Shown piece by piece: positions 7,570 through 16,790 of a stretch of DNA of 64,000 nt; positions within the stretch are counted from its first letter, which is position 1, and each line of letters begins with the position of its first letter. The notes below the pieces were generated by a model that did no database searches, was not told the origin of the DNA, and worked only from the letters and a program-made list of their open reading frames with translations. The position numbers and the translations under genes are program-made. The stretch is from positions 186,001 to 250,000 of the forward strand of contig NC_019751.1 of the NCBI RefSeq assembly GCF_000317435.1, written 5' to 3'. The DNA is from Calothrix sp. PCC 6303 (lineage in GTDB: Bacteria; Cyanobacteriota; Cyanobacteriia; Cyanobacteriales; Nostocaceae).

Positions 7570-9042
7570 TTACTTATTTGTTAACCTCCCCCCCATTAAC
7601 AAACCAACTTCCTCGATTGTTGCTGTGTTCGCATCCAACAAGCCGACAAACTCACCTTGATACATTACTGCAATGCGATCGCTAATTGCCATGACCTCTT
7701 GTAATTCCGTTGAAATATATATAATTGCCGCTCCCCGTTTTCTTGCTGCTAATAATCTCTGCTGTACTGTTTCGGTTGCTCCCACATCCAAACCTCGCGT
7801 CGGCTGCATAGCAACAATTAATACAGGTTCGTCAGTTAATTCCCTAGCTAAAACTACTTTTTGTTGATTACCTCCCGATAACTGACTTACCTTGACATCA
7901 CAACCCGTTGCTCGAATATCAAACTCTTCAATCGCAAAGGTTGCGCGATTTTTAATTGCTTTGGTTTGTAATAAAAAATTATGTGAATACGGTAATTTTT
8001 TAAAAGCTTTCAAAATCAAATTTTGGGCGATATCATACTGCAATATCAAACCTGTTTTGTGTCTATCTTCGGGAATGTAACCTATATTTGAGGTATTATG
8101 ACTAAATTTAATCTTCCCTTTCTTGACTTTTTGCAATCCTGCTAAAGCATCTGCTAATTCTCGCTGTCCATTTCCATCTACCCCAGCGATGCCTAATATT
8201 TCTCCCTCCTGCAATTCAAAAGATATATTCTGTACCGCTGTTACACCTCTATCATCAACTACTTGTAAATTCTCCACTGATAAAACTACTTTTCCTGGTT
8301 GTACGGGAGATTTATTTAACTGCAAACAAACTTCTCTCCCAACCATTAATGCTGATAGTTCATCGGAAGTGGTTTCTTGAATATTCCTATTTGCGACGAC
8401 TTTTCCCTGTCGTAATACCGTCACCCTATCACAAAGATTCATTACCTCTTCTAGCTTATGACTAATAAAAATGATTGTCTTTCCATCGACTGCAAGTTGA
8501 CGGAGAATTTGCATTAAAGACTTTGTTTCTAATGGTGTTAAAACAGCCGTTGGTTCATCAAGAATCAATAACTTTGCTCTGCGATAAAGAACCTTGAGGA
8601 TTTCTACTCTTTGTTGTGTTTCTACTGGTAAATCTCCAACTTTTGTGATTGGATTAACACCTAATCCATAATATTGTGACAAATCTGCTACTTTTCGTTG
8701 TTTGTGTTTAAGATTTAACCGCCAATTTCTCTCAACTCCTAAAATAATATTCTCTGTAACACTTAGCTGGGGAACTAACATAAAATGTTGATAAATAGTA
8801 CCAATGCCAAGTTGGATAGCTGAATTAGTAGATGTGATATTTACAGATTTATCATCTAAATAAATTTGACCACTATCAGCTTGATAAAGACCGCTAATGA
8901 TATTCATTAATGTGGTTTTACCTGCACCATTTTCTCCTAAGATGGCGTGAATACTTCCCGATGCGATCTCAAGGCTAATATTATCATTGGCGATGAAAGA
9001 TTTGAAAGATTTTGTGATTCCCTCTAAGCGTAAATATGTCAT
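7570..9042 (-). CDS. BMP-type ABC importer, tandem ATP-binding protein
   Basis: About 490 residues with two ABC ATPase domains, like sugar/nucleoside importer ATPases. Domain 1 has Walker A GENGAGKTT, a degenerate signature region (GDLPVETQQRVEIL) and Walker B LLILDEPTAVLTP. Domain 2 has the less canonical P-loop GVDGNGQRE and the signature LSGGNQQK, as is usual in the second domain of this family. The ATG at 9042 was preferred over 9057 because GAGG lies nine bases upstream. The C-terminal coding end is duplicated at 6493-6582. It powers uptake together with the permeases at 4381 and 1709. Confidence 0.9.
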   Translation of the reverse strand: MTYLRLEGITKSFKSFIANDNISLEIASGSIHAILGENGAGKTTLMNIISGLYQADSGQIYLDDKSVNITSTNSAIQLGIGTIYQHFMLVPQLSVTENIILGVERNWRLNLKHKQRKVADLSQYYGLGVNPITKVGDLPVETQQRVEILKVLYRRAKLLILDEPTAVLTPLETKSLMQILRQLAVDGKTIIFISHKLEEVMNLCDRVTVLRQGKVVANRNIQETTSDELSALMVGREVCLQLNKSPVQPGKVVLSVENLQVVDDRGVTAVQNISFELQEGEILGIAGVDGNGQRELADALAGLQKVKKGKIKFSHNTSNIGYIPEDRHKTGLILQYDIAQNLILKAFKKLPYSHNFLLQTKAIKNRATFAIEEFDIRATGCDVKVSQLSGGNQQKVVLARELTDEPVLIVAMQPTRGLDVGATETVQQRLLAARKRGAAIIYISTELQEVMAISDRIAVMYQGEFVGLLDANTATIEEVGLLMGGRLTNK

Positions 9043-9078
9043 TTTATTAAACCTCATCCATGTTAAAAACTGTAGAGA

Positions 9079-9093
9079 TTTAGCATTGCTAAA
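9079..9093. repeat. Short palindrome TTTAGCATTGCTAAA
   Basis: Perfect inverted repeat in the ATPase-lipoprotein intergenic region. The same core recurs at 32330-32350. It looks like a small dispersed palindromic repeat. Confidence 0.5.
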
Positions 9094-9260
9094 CCCCTAA
9101 GAAAGGCATATTTTTAAAAATTAGATCTAATTATGCTCGTAGTAAAACTACCTTGCGAGAACGAATCTTACAGCGCAATATCAGTGGGTAAAAATGTGTA
9201 GAATCATAAGCCAATGCGTATGTTTTAATGTGATCATAATTTGGGGAATGAATATAGTTT

Positions 9261-10265
9261 TTAATTAATTGTGATTTTCTTATCTACTATTTCTTGTTTG
9301 ACATTTAGCACCTTTTTCTGAATGTCTGCCGAAACCATATTTCCAAATTTACCTAAACTCAGAATATGTGATTGTTCTAAACCAATTTTATAAATATCAC
9401 CTTTTAGTTGCTTATTTTTAGCCAATTTAGCAATATAAGCTATTGCTAATTCCATCCGTTTCACCGCACTAGTTAATACTGCTTTTGGAGCTAACTCTAA
9501 TTGATCTTTGGTATTACCAAAAGCATAAATACCTTTTTCACTAGCTGTTTGTAAGACCGCAGGTGACGCATTATCTAACCATTGAAAAATCACATCATTT
9601 CCAGCAGAAATTAAGGCTAGTGTTGCTTCTTTTGCTTTAGCCGCGTCATTCCAATCTCCTGTAAAAGTAGAAGTAACTTTGATATTTGGATTAACTGACT
9701 TTGCCCCCAATTCCAAACCTTTTAATTCTTCTTGTGTTGCGGCAAATGCTTGTCCGGCAATATAAGCTAATTTATTTGATTTTGTCATGGAAGCAGCAAT
9801 AATTCCACATAAATAGCTTGCTTGCAAATGATCTATACGTAAAGCTGCAATATTCTTTCCTTGAATTGCACCGTTAACTGCAATAAAAAAAGTATTGGGG
9901 AACTGGGGTGCTACTTGTTCAATTGCGGCATCAAATTGTCCACCATGGGAAAATACAACATTATATTTCTTACGGGCAAAATCTGTTAATATCTCTGTCT
10001 GATCAACTTGAGAAACTTTTTCGACAAAAGCAGTTTCTGCACCTAATTCTTGCTTCGCTAACTGTATCCCTTCATAACCAGACTGATTCCACGCTCTATC
10101 GGTAATTGCTCCCGGCAGTACTAACGCAATTTTGAAATTTGCTTCACCACCCGCATCTGTAGGTGTTGATGTTTGGTTATTGCTACAAGCTTTTAGTAGT
10201 AAAGTAGTACCAAAAACTGTGGAACTATACCAAATAAATTGACGACGACTAAAATTAATTGACAT
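9261..10265 (-). CDS. BMP-family substrate-binding lipoprotein
   Basis: 334 residues. The N-terminus has a twin-arginine-like SRRQFIWY followed by a hydrophobic stretch and lipobox LLKAC, so it is probably a lipoprotein exported in folded form and tethered by Cys27. The body matches the BMP/Med/PnrA family of nucleoside-binding proteins: KIALVLPGAITDRAWNQSGY, VFSHGGQFDAAIEQVAPQFP, LTSAVKRMELAIAYIAKLA. It lies first in the minus-strand set of ABC importer genes, 218 bases ahead of the ATPase. The likely ligand is a purine nucleoside or similar molecule, by family only. Confidence 0.9.
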   Translation of the reverse strand: MSINFSRRQFIWYSSTVFGTTLLLKACSNNQTSTPTDAGGEANFKIALVLPGAITDRAWNQSGYEGIQLAKQELGAETAFVEKVSQVDQTEILTDFARKKYNVVFSHGGQFDAAIEQVAPQFPNTFFIAVNGAIQGKNIAALRIDHLQASYLCGIIAASMTKSNKLAYIAGQAFAATQEELKGLELGAKSVNPNIKVTSTFTGDWNDAAKAKEATLALISAGNDVIFQWLDNASPAVLQTASEKGIYAFGNTKDQLELAPKAVLTSAVKRMELAIAYIAKLAKNKQLKGDIYKIGLEQSHILSLGKFGNMVSADIQKKVLNVKQEIVDKKITIN

Positions 10266-10747
10266 AATTAAGGTTAAAAACTTCTAACTCTTAATTAAAG
10301 TGGATAACCGACGCTAAAGTAAAATCTTTATCTTTTGTCAGTGATTAACTACAAGTTGCGTGGAACAGCCTTTTTAAAAACTCACTGACGGTAAAATTTG
10401 CCACATAAGCACAAATTAAGGTGCTAATTTTGGTCTAGTCTTGCTTAGTAGAAATATGCTTATTAGGCTTTCAATGGTGGTTGAGTCTGCTGAAACTAGG
10501 AATATCGCACTTAGTGTTAGTGAAGCGCAGCTAGTTGAGGACAGTCAAAACTAGCTTTATCGCATTCACAAAAGAAGAGCCTGAATTCGTGGTGAAAAAG
10601 CATAATAGAAGCATTGCTAGGCACAATGTAGCCTAGCACCCAATCTACTTACCAGGTGTAGATTCGTCAACTCTTAAATCTAACTAAAAATCGTGAGATT
10701 TGTACCATTTACGCTAGTTTTTCAGTCACAATGTCATTTGGCAGGAA
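10266..10747. other. Intergenic region upstream of the BMP lipoprotein
   Basis: 482 bases between two minus-strand genes. It is AT-rich and should hold the promoter of the importer operon. I see no convincing sigma-70 boxes, RNA gene or open reading frame; no riboswitch fold was recognised by eye. Confidence 0.5.
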
Positions 10748-11002
10748 TCATTTTTTTGCTCTAGCAGCAGCAGCGCGTTGCTTTGTAGGGGGTTTTCGTT
10801 TGGTTGTTTGTGCCTTCACCACTGCCTCATTTGATGGTTTCTCTACCTTGGGCTTTGGCGGTCGGCAACGTTCACAATATAGTGGTTGTGATGGGAAACA
10901 AATACGCTCAGACACTAGATTGCATTCTTTGCAAACAAAACGATACACTTTCTGCCGAATCACGCGAACGTGAGCCTTAACAAAAATTTCCTTGCTTTCC
11001 AC
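10748..11002 (-). CDS. Small zinc-ribbon protein, function unknown
   Basis: 84 residues starting at GTG. Two CxxC knuckles (CKEC near residue 24, CERC near 43) make a likely zinc ribbon, followed by a strongly basic, Lys/Pro/Ala-rich tail (KRKPPTKQRAAAARAKK) that would suit nucleic-acid binding. Only 30 bases separate its start from that of the divergent gene at 11033, so the two probably share a promoter region. I do not recognise a specific family. Confidence 0.65.
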   Translation of the reverse strand: MESKEIFVKAHVRVIRQKVYRFVCKECNLVSERICFPSQPLYCERCRPPKPKVEKPSNEAVVKAQTTKRKPPTKQRAAAARAKK

Positions 11003-11032
11003 TTGTTTATTCCTTTGGATTTGGTAACTACT

Positions 11033-11656
11033 ATGACTGATTCATCTGAGATTCTAAGGTTACTGATTACAGAACGCGATCGCTATATCTTAGAAGCCGC
11101 TGATATTGAGCGTCGTTTGTCTTTGATTAAGAATCAAGTTAACACCCTAGAAGCTCTATTATCAGGTTATGTCCAAGAAGACCAGATGTATCAATCTGTA
11201 GGACGATTATCTAATTTATCCTCTACACAAGCACTGCTTCAGGAGAGTACGCGGCAAGTTCCTCAAAATCAGGAGATATCACCACCATCAACAACTACCA
11301 AAGCATCTGTCTTTGGGGATGTTGATGTTTCTGATATTCCTAAACTTGCCATAACCCGAAAACCTGGCGCATTAGTGTTGCTACCCGAATATCGAGACTA
11401 CTCTATCTTGAATGCAGTATTGATTCTGATGCGCCGCCACCCAGAGACTCACATGCATGTTGACGCAATTATACGTGATTTGTATGGAGACGGGTTAGAT
11501 GCTAAAGAATTTAAAATGGCGAAAGCAACTGTAAGTAAAATGCTATCAACCGGAACCCAACAAGGGGTGTGGTATCGAGTTCTACATACTCAAGGCATGT
11601 ATACTCTAAATTATGAAAAAGGAGTCACCACTAGAGCAGTTAAAAAAATGAGATAG
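11033..11656 (+). CDS. Putative coiled-coil plus winged-helix-like protein
   Basis: 207 residues from the ATG at 11033. Residues 1-45 (LLITERDRYILEAADIERRL) form a likely coiled coil. The C-terminal 90 residues (AVLILMRRHPETHMHVDAII, KATVSKMLSTGTQQGVWYRV) look like a winged-helix or HARE-HTH-like domain, as in proteins linking chromatin or DNA to effectors. No catalytic motif is visible. It is divergently arranged with the zinc-ribbon gene. Its function is unknown. Confidence 0.65.
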   Translation: MTDSSEILRLLITERDRYILEAADIERRLSLIKNQVNTLEALLSGYVQEDQMYQSVGRLSNLSSTQALLQESTRQVPQNQEISPPSTTTKASVFGDVDVSDIPKLAITRKPGALVLLPEYRDYSILNAVLILMRRHPETHMHVDAIIRDLYGDGLDAKEFKMAKATVSKMLSTGTQQGVWYRVLHTQGMYTLNYEKGVTTRAVKKMR

Positions 11657-11725
11657 GCAGAGGGCAAGGGGCAGGGGAAGCTGGGGAAGCTGGGGAGGAT
11701 GGGAGACAAGGGGTAGGGAGAATGA

Positions 11726-11816
11726 TGACTGTTCGCTGATTACTGATTACTGTTCGCTGATAACTGATTACTGTTCGCTGATAACTGATTACTGTTCACT
11801 GATTACTGGTAACTGA
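11726..11816 (+). repeat. Degenerate short tandem repeats
   Basis: About four copies of a ~22-base unit built from ACTGATTACTGTTCGCTGAT run up to the start codon of the S9 peptidase gene. They are preceded by a purine-rich GGGGAAGCTGGGGA repeat (about 11660-11720). This kind of simple sequence is frequent in cyanobacterial intergenic DNA. Confidence 0.8.
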
Positions 11817-11820
11817 TTTT

Positions 11821-14181
11821 ATGGATTTATCAACTCCGGAAGCAGCTTGGCAATTGCCACCAGCACCAATCGCTCAAATTCTGAATGCATCACCACCCCC
11901 GACAGTCATCGTTTCTCCCAATCAATCATGGTTAGTGGAATTGGAACAACCTTCCCTAACTCCAATTGGAGAAATGGCAGAATTACAAGTACCTTTGGCT
12001 GGATTATTGCTAAATCCCCAAACAAATGCTCCTGCACGTCATCAGCCTTACCGCAATTTGAAAATTAAATCTGTTATTTCAGATACTGTTATTCCGGTAA
12101 GTTTACCAAGTAATCCCAAAATTGGTTTTTTGAAATGGTCTCCTGATAGCGAAAAATTATCCTTCACCTTGACTCAAGCTACAGGTTTAGAATTATGGGT
12201 TGTGGAACTTGCTACAGGTATCACTAAAAAACTCACTGAAGCAATTCTCAATGCTAGTTATGGAAGTCCCCAGCGTTGGTTAAATAATGATACGTTAATT
12301 TGTAAACTTATTCTTCCTGAACGTGGGGAAGCTCCCAAAAAACCCATTGTTCCAACTAAACCCATGGTGGAGGAAAATTTGGGTCGAAAAACACCCAGCC
12401 GCACCTATACTAATTTGTTGGAAACTCCCCACGACGAAGAATTATTTACCTATTATTTAACTTCTACTTTAGAAAAGATAACTCTTGATGGTCAGCGAAC
12501 AACTTTACTAGAATCTGCTTTGATTCATGAAGCTAAAGCTTCACCTGATGGTAATTTTATTTTACTTACTACCATACATCGTCCGTTTTCCTATCAACTA
12601 CCAGTTTCCTTTTTTCCAAAACAAATCCACATACTCGATAGTAGTGGAAAAACTCTGTATCAAGTGGCAGATTTACCCCTTGCAGATAATATATCTATTA
12701 AATTTGATGCTGTCAGAACCGGACGAAGGCGAGTAGTTTGGCGAAGCGATCGCGCTGCCACTGTATGCTGGTTAGAAGCGTTGGATGAAGGTGATCCGAC
12801 TCAAAAAGTACCCCACCATGATGTTTTATTTTGTTTGGATGCACCTTTTACTTCACCCCCTGAACAAATTTGGCAAAGTGAATACCGTTTCCAACATGTC
12901 ATTTGGGGAACAGAAGACATCGCAATTGTCTGGGAAAAATGGTACGACACCCGCAAACAAAGAATTTGGCAAATTAACCCATCCCAACCAAATATACCCC
13001 CGCAGCTTTTAAGCGATCGCAGTTTTGAAGATAAGTACCAAGATCCTGGTGTCCCCCTCTCAACTCCAGGAATTTATGGGCGTGATGTTTTGCGTTTTAC
13101 AGCCGATGGCAAGGGTATTTACTTAAGTGGACGAGGTGCTTCACCACAAGGAATCTATCCGTTCATTGATACTCTTGATTTAGAAACCCAGTCAAAACAA
13201 CGTTTATGGCAATGTCAAGACCCACACTTTGAATCAGTTGTAAGACTCTTAGACGACCAAGCCCAAACCATAATCACACGCCGTCAGTCACAAATAGAAC
13301 CACCCAACTACTACCTAAAAACACCGAATCAGCCAGAAAAACTTCTCACCAACTACCAAGATCCTGCCCCCCAACTAGCCGGAATCCATAAAGAACTCGT
13401 CCAATATCAACGAGCAGATGGGGTGAAACTTTCCGCCACATTATACCTGCCCCCAGGTTACGATCAAAACCGCGATGGTGCTTTAGCAACGATGTTTTGG
13501 GTGTATCCAGAAGAATTCAAAGATCGGGAATTTGCGGGACAAGTAACAACCGCTACCAACACCTTTAGTCGTCCCATGGGTAGCTCAATATTATTTTTAC
13601 TCACCCAAGGATATGCAGTGTTATCAGGTCCCAGCATCCCCATCGTCGGGGAAGGAGACACAGAACCAAATGATACCTACGTCGAGCAATTAATTGCTGG
13701 AACCCAAGCAGCAGTAGATTATGTCGTTAACCGGGGAATCGCCGATCCGCAACGTTTAGGAATAGGTGGACATTCCTACGGAGCATTTACCACCGTGAAT
13801 CTATTAGCACATAGTAGCATCTTTAAAATGGGCATTGCTCGCAGTGGTGCATATAACCGCACCCTGACACCATTTGGCTTTCAAGGAGAACAAAGGAACT
13901 TTTGGGAAGCCATGGACACGTACATAAATATGTCGCCATTTACCCACTTAGAAAAAATCCAATCACCATTACTACTAATTCACGGCGAAAAAGACAGTAA
14001 CCCCGGTACATATCCCCTGCAAACCGAACGTCTCTATGAAGCTTTAAAAGGCTTAGGTGCGACTGTTCGTTATTGTGTTCTCCCCTGCGAAGACCACAGT
14101 TATCGCTCAATAGAAGGAGTAAACCACGTATTATGGGAGATGGTGAACTGGTGCGATCGCTATCTCAAACCAAAGGCATAA
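11821..14181 (+). CDS. S9 (prolyl oligopeptidase-like) serine peptidase, glutamyl endopeptidase type
   Basis: 786-residue cytoplasmic peptidase: an N-terminal beta-propeller-like part (to about residue 520) and a C-terminal alpha/beta hydrolase. The catalytic triad is visible as GGHSYGAF (Ser652), HGEKDSNPG (Asp725) and CEDHSYRS (His759). Overall character and the segment MFWVYPEEFKDREFAGQV match the cyanobacterial relatives of the chloroplast glutamyl endopeptidase. It would cut peptides rather than folded proteins because the propeller gates access. No signal peptide is seen. The ATG follows directly on tandem repeats, with no obvious Shine-Dalgarno. Confidence 0.88.
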   Translation: MDLSTPEAAWQLPPAPIAQILNASPPPTVIVSPNQSWLVELEQPSLTPIGEMAELQVPLAGLLLNPQTNAPARHQPYRNLKIKSVISDTVIPVSLPSNPKIGFLKWSPDSEKLSFTLTQATGLELWVVELATGITKKLTEAILNASYGSPQRWLNNDTLICKLILPERGEAPKKPIVPTKPMVEENLGRKTPSRTYTNLLETPHDEELFTYYLTSTLEKITLDGQRTTLLESALIHEAKASPDGNFILLTTIHRPFSYQLPVSFFPKQIHILDSSGKTLYQVADLPLADNISIKFDAVRTGRRRVVWRSDRAATVCWLEALDEGDPTQKVPHHDVLFCLDAPFTSPPEQIWQSEYRFQHVIWGTEDIAIVWEKWYDTRKQRIWQINPSQPNIPPQLLSDRSFEDKYQDPGVPLSTPGIYGRDVLRFTADGKGIYLSGRGASPQGIYPFIDTLDLETQSKQRLWQCQDPHFESVVRLLDDQAQTIITRRQSQIEPPNYYLKTPNQPEKLLTNYQDPAPQLAGIHKELVQYQRADGVKLSATLYLPPGYDQNRDGALATMFWVYPEEFKDREFAGQVTTATNTFSRPMGSSILFLLTQGYAVLSGPSIPIVGEGDTEPNDTYVEQLIAGTQAAVDYVVNRGIADPQRLGIGGHSYGAFTTVNLLAHSSIFKMGIARSGAYNRTLTPFGFQGEQRNFWEAMDTYINMSPFTHLEKIQSPLLLIHGEKDSNPGTYPLQTERLYEALKGLGATVRYCVLPCEDHSYRSIEGVNHVLWEMVNWCDRYLKPKA

Positions 14182-14316
14182 ATCCGGCATAATTATCTCG
14201 TCGGGTGCGTGACACCACAAAAAATCCTCAACTTAAAAAACGAACCTCTATCTTTGTCACGCACCAACAATTGGCACATTCTCAAAACCCAAATTAAGCC
14301 CCCAAAGTATTTATTT

Positions 14317-14889
14317 ATGGTACAGGTTTCTTTAAAATCGTTAACCCTAAATGAATTCCTTCAACTTCCCGAAACCAAACCCCCTAGCGAATATATTAAC
14401 GGCGAAATAATTCAAAAACCCATACCACAGGGAAAGCATAGTACACTTCGAGGAGAGTCTGTAACAGTCATCAATAATGTTGCCGAATCTCAGTCTATTG
14501 CTTTAGCGCTTCCAGAATTGCGCTGTACATTTAGCGGACGTTCCATCATCCCTGATGTTTCTGTGTTTACTTGGAATCGCATCCCCCTAGATGACAACGG
14601 AGATATTGCCAATGTCTTTACATCCTATCCTGATTGGACAATAGAAATTCTTTCACCCGATCAAAATCAAACCAAAGTCACCAACAATATCTTGCATTGT
14701 CTCAATGCAGGTTGTCAGATGGGTTGGTTAATTGATCCTGATGAGAAATCTCTTCTTGTTTATCCTGCTGGAAAACAACCAATATTCTGCCAAGAACCCC
14801 AACAATTAATTCCAGTTCCAGAGTTTATGGGGGATTTTCATCTTAGTATTCAAGAATTATTTAGCTGGTTAAAACCTGGCAATACTTAG
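14317..14889 (+). CDS. Uma2-family (PD-(D/E)xK-like) putative endonuclease
   Basis: 190 residues from the ATG at 14317 (MVQVSLKSLTLNEFLQLPET). Uma2/DUF820 hallmarks are EYINGEIIQKP near residue 26, PDVSVFTW near residue 83, WTIEILSPDQNQTKV near residue 110 and GCQMGWLIDPDEKSLLVY near residue 136. The Asp and Glu positions fit the PD-(D/E)xK nuclease core. The family is highly expanded in cyanobacteria; its biological role is poorly known. An upstream in-frame ATG at 14209 adds 36 residues of no family character and was rejected. Confidence 0.85.
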   Translation: MVQVSLKSLTLNEFLQLPETKPPSEYINGEIIQKPIPQGKHSTLRGESVTVINNVAESQSIALALPELRCTFSGRSIIPDVSVFTWNRIPLDDNGDIANVFTSYPDWTIEILSPDQNQTKVTNNILHCLNAGCQMGWLIDPDEKSLLVYPAGKQPIFCQEPQQLIPVPEFMGDFHLSIQELFSWLKPGNT

Positions 14890-15107
14890 CGCTTGATTTT
14901 GGACTCTGTGTGATTTTGTGAGGAAACTTTGCATAGTGAATGTAGTGCGAGTATCTCGCTCAGGTTAAAATAACTTCAAATTATTACCGGAATTTACTGA
15001 ACAAAAAGTGTAAGTAAAGATTGCATCTGCATAATTAACTATGTAAAAACCCCATATAAATCTGGTAACAACCTCACACAATCCTACGTATCGAAGTTGA
15101 GCGGAAC

Positions 15108-16790
15108 GTGAAAAAAATCTTGATTCTATCAGCGAATCCAACGAATACATCAAAGCTGCGTCTCGATGAAGAAGTACGGGAGATTCAGGCAGGATTGGAA
15201 CGTGCTAAAAATCGAGATAAATTTGAAATTATTACTAAGTGGGCAGTACGTCCCGATGATTTGCGTCGTGCCCTTTTAGACTACGAACCGGAAATAGTCC
15301 ATTTTTCTGGACATGGTTCAGGGGAAGATGGTTTAGTCTTAGAAAACGCTACAGGACAAATGCAGCTAGTCAGTACAAACTCGCTGGCAAGGCTATTTGG
15401 GTTATTTGAAAAAACTGAATGTGTTTTGTTAAATGCTTGTTACAGCGAAACTCAAGCAGAGGCAATTTTCCAACATGTCGATCGCGTGATTGGGATGAAT
15501 CAGGCAATTGGGGATAGGGCAGCAATCGAGTTTGCAATAGGATTTTATGATGCTTTGGGTGCAGACCGCAACTATGATGATGCTTATGAGTTTGGTTGTA
15601 GTGCGATCGATTTAGAAGGTATCTCTGAGTCTGCAACCCCCGTATTAAAAAGTCGGCTAAAAAGTCGGATTATTGCGAATAATTCAAACTCCAACGGTAA
15701 TGCTGTCAGCAATCCTGTCGAGAATGACAAACCAGCATTGGAAAACGGTAATATCCCCACATTAATATACCCTTTAGAAAATCCCGAAGGACAAGTTCCT
15801 CTCGAATCTTCTTTTTATATCGAACGTTTACCGATAGAAACTGATTGTTATCAAGAAATACTCAAACCTGGTTCCTTAATTCGTGTTAAAGCTCCGCGAC
15901 AAATGGGAAAAACTTCTTTAATGTCGCGGATTCTCAATCATGCGACTCAAAAAGGTTTTCAAACAGCATCTTTGAATTTTCAAGAAGCTGATGCGGAGTT
16001 TCTCACGAGCATAGATGGATTTTTACGCTGGTTTTGCGGCAATATTTCTTACGAACTCAATTTGCCCGATAAATTGGATGACTTTTGGCAAGGGGTTTTA
16101 GGTAGCAAGAGTAAATCCACTAAATACTTCGAGCGGTATTTACTGCCAGAAATTCAGCATGGTATCGTTTTGGCTTTGGATGAAGTGGATGAGGTGTTTA
16201 AGCATCCAGAACTTGCGGCTGATTTTTTTGGTTTGTTGCGATCGTGGCACGAACGGGCAAAAAATGAGCCGATTTGGCAAAAACTGAGGTTGGTAATTGT
16301 CCATTCTAAAGAGGTTTATATTCCCCTAAATATCAACCAATCTCCTTTTAATGTGGGATTACCAATCGAACTACCAGAATTAACTCAGGTACAAGTAGAA
16401 GAACTGGTACAACGTCATGGAATTAATTGGACAGATAAGCAAGTTGAAAGATTAATGCAACTGGTAGGAGGACATCCTTACTTGGTGAGGGTTGCGTTAT
16501 ATGAAATTGCCCGTGACAGGATGAATTTAGAAGAGTTAATCCAAATTGCCCCAACCGAGGAAGGAATCTACAACGAGCATCTACGAAGACATTTGTTGAA
16601 TCTAGGACAAGATTCAAATTTACTAGCTGCGGTGAAAAAAGTAGTTGTGGCAAAGCTTCCCGTCGATGTGGGAACAACGGAAGCATTTAAACTCCGCAGT
16701 ATGGGATTAGTGAAATTTAAGGGGAATACAGTCACACCATTATGCGATTTGTATCGGCAGTATTTTTGCGATCGCTTGGGGATTAACTAA
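15108..16790 (+). CDS. CHAT-domain caspase-like protease fused to AAA ATPase
   Basis: 560 residues from a GTG. Residues 1-170 form a CHAT (caspase-like) domain with His69 in VHFSGHG and Cys111 in LLNACYSE, the expected catalytic pair. After a linker (about 185-225) comes an AAA-like domain of the cyanobacterial AAA_35 type: P-loop [10 protein letters not shown] (261-270) and Walker [10 protein letters not shown] (354-362). The C-terminal portion (from ~420) resembles a winged-helix-type extension. The stop overlaps the ATG of the AAA-WD40 gene by one base, implying one operon and probably one complex. It is likely an ATP-controlled protease effector. No signal peptide or membrane segment. Confidence 0.85.
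   Translation: MKKILILSANPTNTSKLRLDEEVREIQAGLERAKNRDKFEIITKWAVRPDDLRRALLDYEPEIVHFSGHGSGEDGLVLENATGQMQLVSTNSLARLFGLFEKTECVLLNACYSETQAEAIFQHVDRVIGMNQAIGDRAAIEFAIGFYDALGADRNYDDAYEFGCSAIDLEGISESATPVLKSRLKSRIIANNSNSNGNAVSNPVENDKPALENGNIPTLIYPLENPEGQVPLESSFYIERLPIETDCYQEILKPGSLIRVKAPRQMGKTSLMSRILNHATQKGFQTASLNFQEADAEFLTSIDGFLRWFCGNISYELNLPDKLDDFWQGVLGSKSKSTKYFERYLLPEIQHGIVLALDEVDEVFKHPELAADFFGLLRSWHERAKNEPIWQKLRLVIVHSKEVYIPLNINQSPFNVGLPIELPELTQVQVEELVQRHGINWTDKQVERLMQLVGGHPYLVRVALYEIARDRMNLEELIQIAPTEEGIYNEHLRRHLLNLGQDSNLLAAVKKVVVAKLPVDVGTTEAFKLRSMGLVKFKGNTVTPLCDLYRQYFCDRLGIN

Noticed and set aside
7387-7584. 65-codon plus-strand frame next to the ABC ATPase
   Set aside because: Runs into the 3' end of the ATPase gene on the other strand; sequence is low-complexity intergenic DNA.
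9061-9260. Possible regulatory RNA between ATPase and lipoprotein genes
   Set aside because: Only a short dispersed palindrome is seen; no conserved structure or promoter could be supported.
11657-11820. Possible CRISPR-like array upstream of the S9 peptidase
   Set aside because: Units of about 22 bases are contiguous without spacers, so this is a simple tandem repeat and not a CRISPR array.
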